The notes under the pieces were generated by a model, which saw only the letters and a program-made list of their open reading frames with translations, ran no database searches and had not been told where the DNA came from. From assembly GCF_963169125.1 (NCBI RefSeq), contig NC_084795.1:278514122-278578121 (forward strand): a stretch of DNA of 64,000 bases, written 5' to 3'. Source of the DNA: Humulus lupulus. Taxonomy: Eukaryota > Streptophyta > Magnoliopsida > Rosales > Cannabaceae. Each line of letters opens with the position of its first letter. The stretch's first letter is position 1. The position numbers and the translations under genes are program-made. This document shows positions 47,427 to 57,188 of this stretch, piece by piece.

Positions 47427-47863
47427 AAATACCACCATGATCAATGAAGCTATTTTTTATATAATGCAGAGTTTAAAAGTCCTGTCCATTCCTTTTAGTT
47501 AATCTTGGAGACTGGTAAAAATCGTCTATATTTTGTTTCAACTGTTGAAAGCTGGTTAGATTGTGTTTATGCGAATCTTTTGGTGTTCTGTCTTGGTGTA
47601 CTAATTAGTTAAGGCTGGCTCCAAGTATTTTCATGAACAAGTTTTAGATTATGCTTCTTTCTTTTCAAGTTTGTTTTCTTATTTAATGAATGGCATTAGA
47701 TGAGTTTGATGGAATTTACTTATTTGGTAATTGAAAAGATTTTATTTATTTTAAATGTAACAAATTAAGCTGTATATATAAGCATGCTGCATCATGTAAG
47801 AAAATCTTAAGAGTGGTATGGGAAACAAACTTAATAGAAAGTATCAAAATATAGCATAATTTA
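47427..47863. other. 3' flank of the Agenet gene
   Basis: It probably holds the 3' UTR. A short direct repeat of the coding end (ATGATCAATGAAGCTAT) occurs just after the stop, near 47437-47453. AT-rich spacer follows. Confidence 0.5.
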
Positions 47864-48227
47864 TAGGGTAAATAACATTTTGGACTTTTGCAAAAGTTAT
47901 CAATCAGCTATTGTGTTTTGTTAAATGTTAATTTGGATTTTGTGTTTTGTAAAATTGAATAAAATAGTACTTTATACTTAATTTTGGTAAAAAAAAATTC
48001 AATTATAAGATTAATTATTAGACCGTTAGTGATGTGATGGGTTCACAGAATCAAGTACTCGATGAGCTGAGAATGAAATGATATATTTGAAATTTTTTTG
48101 ACCAAAATTGCGAATAAAGTACTATTTTGTTACATTTTGTAAAATACATGGTATGATTTGTTATTTAACAAATCAAAAAATCTGATCGATAATTTTTGCA
48201 AAATACAGAGTCTAAAATAGTATTTAC
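47864..48227. mobile_element. MITE with 9-bp target duplication (Mutator-type)
   Basis: The ends, GGGTAAATAACATTTTGGAC...TTTGCAAAAGTTATC and its counterpart at 48190-48227, are inverted repeats of about 36 bp with some mismatches. CATAATTTA stands on both sides (47855-47863 and 48228-48236). A 9-bp duplication points to the Mutator superfamily. The 364 bp have no coding frame. Confidence 0.75.
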
Positions 48228-48678
48228 CATAATTTAAAACACGAACTTAAAAATAGTAGAAAATATTATTAACTATTTGGGTACATTTCTGCCAAATCAA
48301 AACACTTAACTATCCAATGAATGCCATAGTTGAGTCTCATTAAAATTTACTCTAAGTAGGGTTAATTCCATATGGGTAGTTTACATATAGGAAAAATATA
48401 TATAGTTTCTAAATTTATGGAAAAAAAATAGTTATACAAAATATGGTAAGTTTTGGAAAAAAAAAGTTAATAATATGGTAATTTCATAAAATATAAAAAA
48501 TAAATTACCATAAACTTAATTAGACAACTCTCTCTTATTTTCTTTTCTCTCCCTCACGATCTCTCTATCTCTCTTCTCATTTCTTTCTTTCTCCTCTCCC
48601 ATTCACTATCCATCTCAGATATCTTCCGGCGATACCACCTCCGTCGCTGCCTCCAACGACGACGACGATGACGACCTG

Positions 48679-48815
48679 GTTCTTCTTCTTCTTCTTCTTC
48701 TTCTTCCAATCTAGTTTTATTCTTCTTCTTTTTCACATTTGATTTTGAACTTCATATTTGATTTTTCTAAGTTTTTTTTTCCAAATCTGTTTAAGTAACC
48801 AGGTACCATGACAGT
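48679..48815. repeat. Segment duplicated at 49418-49553
   Basis: About 130 bp, including CAATCTAGTTTTATTCTTCT and CCAAATCTGTTTAAGTAAC, recur about 740 bases to the right with few changes. Both copies end in the TAAGTAAC(C/T)A(G/A)GTACCATGAC motif. Confidence 0.75.
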
Positions 48816-50152
48816 TGACTTTATATTTGATTTGATTTAAGAAATATACTCAAGGAAAGTTGACTGCTATTCTTTGGTTTAGACTAGGGTAATATAAGAA
48901 GCTAGGTAGTTGAAATTTTACGGTACTTTTAACATATGAAAGCTTAGGTTAGCTGATTAGTTTTTTTGGTTGGAAAATGACAAAAGTTGTCAAAAGGTTT
49001 TTCTCTATGATGTTTAGGTCAATTAGATATAGGTTTAGTAGCCAAACGTTGGCAAGTGCCACAGACATGCAACATCATTGTGGATGTGGTAATTCTGACA
49101 CTGTTGCAATGCAGGAGAGGAAAAAAATCAATGAATAACAGGTGTAAGTACGTAACTGTGGTATTACAATATTGTAAGGTTTATGCCTGTGGTAGTGGTT
49201 CTGTAGTTTAACGTCGGTGAATGTATGGTGCTGACAAGCTGCACCAATGGTTATGATTGTAATGGCTGGAAATTGTGGTGGTACTAAGTGACACTAACGG
49301 GATACTTATTGCTAGTCTCCAAGAAGAATATTAATACATTATTTCTCTACTGGTGGAATGCTTTATTTGGAATTTACCTCTATTTGAATAGAAACCCATT
49401 GGAGATTAGCTCTGTTTTTTCTTCTTTTTCTTCTTCAAATCTAGTTTTATTCTTCTTCTTCTTTTTTACATCTTATTTTGAACTTCATATTTGATTTTTC
49501 TTGATTTTTTTTTCCAAATCTGTTTAAGTAACTAAGTACCATGACGCCTGATTCATTTTATTCATATCTGATTTTTTTTTAGACCTAGGTTTAACCAGTT
49601 ACAATAACGATTAATTTAGATTCTTTTGTTTAGATTTTATTTTGTTTTCACACCTCACTAAGTAACCAGGTACCATAGCAATTGGTTCTTTTTTTTAGAT
49701 TTGATTTTTTTTTCAAACCTCACTGTAACCAGTTACGATTATGATTAGTTTAAATTTTTTGTTTGAATCTTATTTTTTTCCAAGTCTGGCTAAGTAATCG
49801 TTTACCATTGCAACTGTCTCTGTATTTTTTTTTCATTTTTTTCATACCTAGTTATAACCAGTTACCTTCAAGATCAATTTAGTTTATTTTTTTCATATCA
49901 AATTTTTTTTCTTCCAAATCTCACTAAGTAACCAATTACAATTCAGTTGATATTTTGATAATGGTACATTACTTAAAAAAATAAAAATTATTTTTATAGT
50001 TGTAATCAGTTACTACAACACCTCTTAATTATTAAAATTGATTTTTATAGTTGTAACCAGTTACCATACATCATTAAAAAAAAATGGACAGTGGCATACG
50101 ATTATTATCACACAAAAAATCAAAATTGTTTTGATAGTGGTAACCAGTTACT
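48795..50152. repeat. Array of GTAACCAGTTAC-like motifs in the MULE
   Basis: About eleven related motifs occur at roughly 48795, 49528, 49592, 49663, 49725, 49793, 49853, 49926, 49992, 50043 and 50140. Two types alternate: TAAGTAACCAGGTACCAT and TAACCAGTTAC. The second is an inverted repeat (GTAAC-N2-GTTAC). Spacing in the centre is about 60-70 bases, within pyrimidine-rich DNA. Subterminal repeats that bind transposase are one possible role. Confidence 0.65.
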
Positions 50153-50664
50153 GTGGATAAAATGTTGATTAAAGAAGATAAAAAATGAAAGAAAAGAATA
50201 AGAAATGAGAATAAAAAGTATGGTAATAAATGTTTCAGTTTTTTCTTTCAAAGAATAATGTAAAAAAATATTTTATTAAATATAAATGATAAAAATTAAC
50301 ACAAATAGATTAAAATTATAAAAATAATCTCAAAATAATAAAAAATAGGTACTAAAAAAGTATAAAAAATAAAGGGATATTTACACAATTCATTACAATA
50401 TCTTTTTTATTTACTATATTAATACCATCCAACATATTTTCATATTTATATACAAATCCTAACCGATTTTTGTTTTTAATTACCATGATTGTATATATTT
50501 TTTTTCTTTTAATGATTTTGTATTAGTTATTACTTTCCGTGATATATGTTAATATATTTATTATTTTCCTTTTAAAACTTGATTCTCTTTTTGTTTTTAT
50601 TCATTAAAAATTCTGAACAACTTTTAAAAAATATCTGCCATTTTGTTTACCCAATAAAACACTT

Positions 50665-50883
50665 TTCCCATTTCAAAATAAAAAACCCCAAAATTCATTA
50701 TCTTTATCTTCCTTACCGTGATATTTTAGCCCCAAACCCAGTTTTCTCCTTCTGCCACTTCCTATACCCAGAAATCACTTTTTTTCCCATTTCAATAATA
50801 AATCCCCATATTTCATTCTATTTCCTTTCCTTATCGTGAACCCTTACTCCCAAACCCATTTTTGATTTTTCATCATCCATTGC
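50665..50883. repeat. Tandem duplication upstream of the 50885 ORF
   Basis: Two diverged copies of a roughly 117-bp unit start near 50667 and 50784 (TTCCCATTTCAA...AATAAA...CCCC...TTCATT...CCTTA(C/T)CGTGA...CCCAAACCCA). The second copy leads directly to the ATG at 50885. It looks like a promoter or leader duplication. Confidence 0.65.
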
Positions 50884-50884
50884 C

Positions 50885-51735
50885 ATGGTCTCAACTCGGA
50901 GTGCCGGAGACAATCTATCCACTGAGTCGCCGGAGAATGATGGTCCGATCGATGATGACTTTGAAACCGACGAGTCCGATGATGACAGAGATTCCCCACC
51001 GAGTGTGAAGATGCATGCAACTTTGAAGAAGATGAAAACTAGATCACCCCCCTCTGTTAAACCGAGAACTAACAAGAAGTTGAAAATTGTTGATGAAGCT
51101 TTGCTTGTTCAAGACTCTGTTTCTGACTCCGACTCAATCCCCGAATCCCCATTGATAAAGGTTTGTTTTTTCTTTGGTAGATTTTTTTTCTGTATATTTT
51201 TTTGGGTCCTTGAACAACTAAATATTTGTTTTCTTTTAGTTAAGATTTTTATCATAATAGAAAGTTAGAGTGTTTTAATGTAGGCATTATTTTGGTGTAT
51301 TTCTAACAGATAGTTTTTATTTATTAGTTTTTTGCAATTTTTTGTTGTTTCATTTGTTTTCGGAATTTTTATATTTTTGTTTATCTTTTTATTCGTTTAC
51401 ACTTGTTTATTTTTCTCATTTGTTTGCACTTGTTTATTTTTTCATATTATAAAAATTTTGTTTATTTTTTTATATTAGGTTTTTTATTTAGTTTTATTTT
51501 TGGTGTGTTATATTTTTGTTCATATCAACCTGTTTTACATCATAAAATATTTATTTTTACTATCCCTTGGTTGCTGAAATGTTGTTTTTTCCTTTATGTT
51601 AATTTGTATAATTTTTTACAGGATTGGGAATTTTTTTTCAGACCCGAGAATAGACCAGGTGGGAGGTTAGTCTACACATCTCATTATGATGTAATAAAGA
51701 TCATCCAAACACACGAGCACATAATCTCTATTTGA
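50885..51735 (+). CDS. Hypothetical acidic protein, two exons, inside the MULE
   Basis: Exon 1 (50885-51160) encodes MVSTRSAGDN... with acidic DDDFETDESDDD, a basic KPRTNKKLK patch and SPLIK at the end. A GT donor (51161) and TTTTTTACAG acceptor (51621) join to exon 2 (51622 to a TGA at 51735; DWEFFFRPENRPGGRL). The joined frame gives about 129 aa. The end of exon 2 is antisense to the mudrA fragment. I do not recognise the family. Its start resembles N-termini of Ulp1-like or DUF1985 proteins carried by some plant MULEs, but that is only an impression. It may be a captured host fragment or a truncated element gene. Confidence 0.4.
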
Positions 51736-52475
51736 TGCCCTTTTAACTCTGTGTTGGTAATTTGATCGTATGGACCACAAACTCATTGCTGATATCATAC
51801 TTTGTTTGTCTTGGAAGACATGCCCATTTTTTATGTTCTTAATCTCCCGATCCCCATACAAGAATGGATCATCATCATTATCATCTGCAGCCACTATTTG
51901 TTCTTCATTGTTTATTATTGATATGGCTAGATCATGTGCTACCCCATTCCAGTGTGGTTCCTGTATAAGATATCCCCCCATGCTATCCTGATTTATCAAA
52001 ATAAAAACATTTTTGTTAAATATTTGATAACATTCTCAATTTATATTGGAAAGTGTTGTAATGTTTATTTTTTGGATTTCTTTTGGGTAAAAAAAGATTT
52101 TACCTGATTGTTTTGTCTTGAATATTCCCCCACGCTTTGTGTGTTTTGTACTTGGGTATTGTCAAAAATTACCAGCAAAGGGTATACTGTTTCATCAGAA
52201 TGTTTCTTATGTAGTTCCATGAAAAACTTTACCGTGTCGTCATCATCTATTACCATCGGTGGTAATGATGGATTTGGTTGGAACTTAATTTCTACAGCTA
52301 TGTTTTTACTTTGTACCTTCATTTTTTTAGTGATCATTGTACTCAATTGAAGAAAAGTACAGTCACTAGGAAGTAAGATCCCAGTTACCTCAAAATCTTT
52401 ATAAGTACACCGATTTTCCCAAATACCATTGTAGTAAATGTACACAGTTGTCATATTGGTGTGACCTGTTTTCAT
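51667..52475 (-). pseudogene. mudrA-type transposase, N-terminal part only
   Basis: Two exons on the - strand: 52475-52104 and 51987-51667, joined across GTAAAA...AATCAG. The first gives VYIYYNGIWENR...VTGILLPSDCT, the PB1-like start of plant MuDR proteins. The second gives GHVFQDKQSMISAMSLWSI and VKRASNRDYVLVC, the plant MuDR DNA-binding domain. The frame stops at 51667 before the catalytic MULE domain and the SWIM zinc finger. About 230 aa remain of a usual 700 or more, so it cannot be an active transposase. Confidence 0.8.
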
Positions 52476-54361
52476 AAATTAAACAGTAAGTCAAATTTTA
52501 GATAATAAACATTTTTTTTTCACACGATTTAAAAAAAATGAACAAATCTATTTAACGTTCAAATATGTGTTATAATCTTACATATTCATTTTTATACTAA
52601 TTTTACGTAATAAATAGATAAATTGGAATACATAACAATAGCAGTTTATAAATGTTTATAGTAACATACAAAATAAATTTTATAAATGTTTATAAAAAAA
52701 ATTTCTAACTTTCCCTTCATATAAAATAATTTTTTTTTAACATTTACAATGACATTGTTTTTTTTTTCTTTTTATGACTTTTATATTCCGTTCTCATAAT
52801 TATATATAATGTTTTTAAAAAATAAACAGTAACATATATGCTAGATAATAACCTTTGAATTTCTTACTGTTATCATTTTTTTTCACCATGTCATAGAAAA
52901 TAAACAAAAGGTTCTGAGTTACACAGATGTGTTTTAATTTCATTCAATATTTAAAAAAAAAAACATATCTAAAATAATAATTAAAAAAAAAACATAACAC
53001 TATTAGGTTATAGTTTTATAAAAGTAAATGTGAGTGATAATTATTTATTCATATAGTCCTTTTTAGTGTCAAATTTTTATGTTTAGATTTACAATATCAT
53101 TGTTTTTTTCCTTCCTCATCATAGTTTATTTATTTTTGTGTTTTGTTTATATCATTTTTTAAGTTATTCGTATTATTCCTAACAATGGATCATAACATAA
53201 TTATTTGTTCATGTCCACTCCTTACAAAATAAACCGATTATATTTTATTTTTGAACTAGTGAAATTGATAATTATATCTATATGCGGAATGTTCCTATTA
53301 TTACTGAAACTTTTCATTCTTAACCTTATTTGATTATAATATAAAATTACTTAAACATATGTTATGCAAATCACAATGTCAAGTCAAACATATATATATA
53401 TATATTCTATATATATATATATATACTTTAAAACAATATTGACATATAAATCATTCCAAAAGCTTACCTTACCGGATAAAATGGTGTATCAAAATAGCAG
53501 CTTCAAAAGTAGATATTGCATCTTTTGTATAAGAAGTGTGCTCTAGATCAATACCCCTAATTCCTATATGAAATTATAAACATATTTATTTTTCTTTCAA
53601 CCAAAAATTTTTCTTTTGTTTTCTCTTGAAATTGTGAACAAATGCAGATTTGTGAATATATATGTCTAAAATTTTTGAAAATGGCGCCTGATAATACTGA
53701 TTTTCCAATTTTTTGTTGTATAAATCTGTCATTAGTTATATGATATTAAATTTGTATATTTATTCATATCAAATATTAATTAATAAATATCTTCATTTAT
53801 ATCTGATTTTACAGATTTGTTTTGTGTATTTTTATGTCCAGGTGCATTTATTTTGTTTCCTTATATAATAAAGAGATTACTTTGAAGATATATATCCTTA
53901 TTCTTTGAAAATGAGACGTGATAATAGTGATTACATATTTCCTTTTTTGTTTGTGTAAATCAGTTATTAATTGTATGATATTATTTGTGTATATTTATTT
54001 ATATCATATCATTTATATTTAATATTACGGTTTTATTGTTTTTATTTTATTTATGGGAAGATACAAATTTTGAAACTAATACATATAAGGAAAGTGTCTG
54101 AATTTTAGAGATTGCATTTTCATAATTATTTACATTAAAATGGTATAGATTGTATATATTTTTGTAATTAGTTTTATTGGTCTTATTACGGTAATTTCTT
54201 TACTTTTGTTGTATATATAGTATACAAATAAAGTTTTACAAATATATGAGAAAAAAACTCCCATAAAAATGTAAACAAAAAAATGTCATAAAAAACTTTA
54301 AAAAAAACTACTATATTTTTTAAAATTTATAAAAAAATATCATATTTAGTGTAATTTCCTC
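52476..54361. other. AT-rich right arm of the MULE
   Basis: No gene is seen. A (TA)n tract lies at about 53390-53425. Two short diverged direct repeats (AAATATATATG...TGAAAATG(G/A)(C/G)(G/A)(C/T)(C/G)TGATAATA) occur near 53660 and 53890. Confidence 0.45.
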
Positions 54362-54370
54362 GTTCCATAT

Positions 54371-55316
54371 TAATATATAATTAGGTGAGATTGACCAAAA
54401 GGCATATCATATTGTTCTTACATTAACATGTCATTAAAAGTTGAACAAAAAAACTTTGGCGAAATCTTGTTCTCACCTTTGCATACGTTATTTAGGTTTT
54501 TAATATTTTGTCAGTGAATTAAATCCACTACTCATTCATTTAAATGATATATGATAGCTGTATATACACACATATATATAGGGAATTTTGGCTGTAAAAA
54601 TATATGATCTTGATAAAGCGACTAAAAATAACATTTAAACAAAATCAGAATAAGAATATCATTATATTAGAATTGTGCTAATAATTGAAGCAATTATTAT
54701 AAGAGATAGTGGAACTTGATTTACCTGTCATGACTCAAACACCAAAAATCAAATGAGAAATTGCAGGGGATGATTTCCTTTTTTATTATTATTATTTATA
54801 ATTATAATTGGATTCGTTAAAAATAATTATATGTACACTACAAGTTAATATAAGGAAAATTTGTTTTCTCAAAAAAAATTATTACCTAATTATCTTTAAT
54901 TAAAATCAATAAAATATACCATTTTAAATCTTTGAATTCTATTTATACAAATTTAATTTTAGTAAATACAATCCAAGAACATGATTATAAAATTCTAATG
55001 TTTGACTTAAAAAAACGGAGATAAGGTACATGATAGAACGGAATAACAAAGTTGGAGATTAAAAATAGCATTTTTAAGAACATAATATCTAGTATACAAA
55101 TAAATTTACAAGGACAAATACTACATTCAAAATATATAAGGGTGTTTAGAAAAATAGTCTTCTTTTCATATATAATAGTTTTGTTTTAATAATTTTTTTG
55201 CAAAAAAAATAAAAAAATTCTAGACACTGACATTTTCATACACTATCAAAAATTATTGACAATTATCTAGAATCCAGACTACAACATATGATTAAAAAAT
55301 ATATCTTCAACTTACA
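54371..55316. other. AT-rich intergenic DNA
   Basis: I see no gene, RNA or bounded repeat. Confidence 0.5.
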
Positions 55317-55736
55317 AGAGCACTCCCAATAAATGCTGAAATATAATCTAAATGTAAAAAAAAAATTGTTAAAAGGCTTAATATACCCTCCGTCGGTCCT
55401 TTTATATGTTTATGTATAATACATTTGCACTAGAACCAATAATTTTTACACTAAATATAACTAAGCTTCAATCAATATGTAAACATTTTTTAATAATTTT
55501 TTTTTATCTTTTATTACTTTCTCTCTCCCATTAGCTAATTTTGTATTTTTTTTTTCTTTTTTTAATTTTATTCTTTAACTTTAACTATTAAATAATAATT
55601 ATGAATATAATATTAAAATAATGTAAAAATATATATAAAGAAGTTGATGTAGTATAAAATTGTGAGATGAAAGAGAAAAAATGGAGTTTTGATAAGGTAT
55701 TTTAATAGATAAAGTACATCATTCATTGGAGTGGTT
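55317..55736. mobile_element. Probable MITE
   Basis: The ends GAGCACTCCCAATAAATG and CATTCATTGGAGTGGTT are imperfect inverted repeats about 420 bp apart with AT-rich, non-coding DNA between. This end type is common in plant MITEs. No clear target duplication was fixed. Confidence 0.5.
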
Positions 55737-56072
55737 GAAGAGAATTTTCGAAAATGTCATAAATTTGTGGTAAACATAAATGGGCTTGGGCCCAACACTG
55801 TTTTGAGGGCCAGCCGGCCAGGGGATGGGTTGGGCATTAAGCCCTTTATATTTCATCTCCACATCATTTGTGTTTTAAGTTCTGTGTTCTCTCCTTGCTG
55901 CCATCTCAGTGTACAAAAATAGGTCAAATGGTTGTCGATGCTCATAAATATTGATAAGGGTAAAATGGTCCCAAGAAGACCATAATGATATGTGCACCCA
56001 AATATAACAACCAATTATATTTATTTAAATTGAGACCCATTTGTATTAAAAAAAAGAGAATAGGAGTGTCCT

Positions 56073-56880
56073 TCAAGAAAACAATGCAGTTGCCATTGTG
56101 TCCTCCTTCCCATACAAAGACAACTGCACTGTTTTCATAAGGAAACTCTTCACTCTTTTGAAACTACTTCACTGGGACACAAATGGCCGCCGGATTCTGT
56201 CCCAAAAGCAGGTACTCAATAATACACAAATTTATTTTTTTCTTTGGTTTGAACCCTAAGGTTTTTCTTTGTCTTATTTCTTGATGGATCACTGTTACTT
56301 AAACATGCATATTAATTGTAGTCTAAAGATCCTAGCATTATTATGTGACTTTATATATATATATATAAACATCTATCTTTATATGTAGTTTTAAAGATGG
56401 TATTCTCTGGGCCATTACTGAAGTTACCTCGCCTGTGGTTGGAGAAGCCTGTGCGGTGTGACCATACATATAATCATTGAGGTTGAGGCTCTACACTCAC
56501 TTGTGGGAAATTAATGATATAGTTCAGCAAGTTTCTGATCTACTTTCGAAACCTTGTGGTTGTAATTTTTCTCTCATTTCTAGAAATTTTAATTTTTGTG
56601 CACACAATCTTGCAATGTATGAATCAACGTTTCGATCAAAAACAAAAAAAAAAAAATCAAGCTAGCTTTGTGTGTGTGACTTTTTTTTATTATTACTATT
56701 AATATAAAGGTTCAATCTGTATTTGTTTCAACTTGTTCAAGGCGTTTAGGTAAATATCATTTTGTAATTTAAAAAAAAATAAATAAATAAAAATTACTTG
56801 CCGCATATACAACACTCAACATTCAAACCAAGTCTTTCATAATGATGAAGCTGAGAAAATTACTTATTACTGTACGAAGA
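56073..56880 (+). pseudogene. Degenerate second copy of the Agenet gene
   Basis: Positions 56108-56215 match the end of exon 1 of the Agenet gene (ACAACTGCACTGTTTTC, CTTCACTGGGA, CCCAAAAGCAGGTACT). The following bases match its first intron (GGTTTTTCTTTGTCTTATTTCTTGATGGATCACTG against TTTCTTTGTTTCTTGATCGATCACTG; later CAACTTGTTCAAGGCGTTTAGGTAA). Positions 56800-56880 match the start of exon 2 (TACAACACTCAACATTCAAACCA, GCTGAGAAAATTACT). All but short pieces are lost, so it is a relic of a duplicated gene that kept its intron. Confidence 0.85.
56388..56640 (+). mobile_element. LINE-type RNase H fragment inside the Agenet relic
   Basis: Positions 56389-56460 encode DGILWAITEV...VVGEACAV, and 56520-56620 encode WEINDIVQQVSDLL and NFNFCAHNLA. 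These resemble the RNase H-like (RVT_3) end of plant non-LTR elements, where ...E-A-x-A-L and R-x-x-N-x-x-A-H-x-L-A are usual. Stops and frame shifts separate the parts. It splits the relic's intron 1 match. Confidence 0.6.
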
Positions 56881-57188
56881 TAAATCTAAGAGATAAAAGT
56901 CTTGTTACCAGTGTTAAAGTGTTCCTTTTTTTCGAAAATCATGTCAACCATCGTTTCAAATACTATAACACCTGGTTAGAAAGAAAAAAAATCTAACAAT
57001 AAGGAAGTACTCTAAGATGTCTTTCACCTATCTGAGAATTTTCTTAATTTCACAAATTTGTGGTAAACATAAATTGATCTTTGCTTTAAAATAAATAGTT
57101 AATTTGAGGCAAAAGAAGATGGCAGAATTTCAACAAGTACATTTGAAGCAAAAGGAGCACAAAAGTAAAACCACTCACTCCCTCACGC

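Larger units (their letters stand above)
48374..54361 (-). mobile_element. Decayed Mutator-like element (MULE)
   Basis: Imperfect 9-bp duplications ATTCCATAT (48365-48373) and GTTCCATAT (54362-54370) flank the unit. The ends GGGTAGTTTACA and the reverse complement GAGGAAATTACA are alike but diverged, and both are followed by A/T runs such as AAAATATATATAG. Inside lie a mudrA-type N-terminal fragment (- strand), an opposing ORF, and an array of short repeats. The bounds rest on eye alignment, so they are tentative; the transposase fragment is firm. Confidence 0.55.

Noticed and set aside
48554..48736. Glu/Arg-rich 60-aa ORF on the - strand
   Set aside because: It is encoded by a TTC/GAC microsatellite-like tract and shows no domain.
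53370..53430. Possible origin or regulatory site in the TA-rich tract
   Set aside because: It is a simple (TA)n microsatellite; nothing more can be supported.
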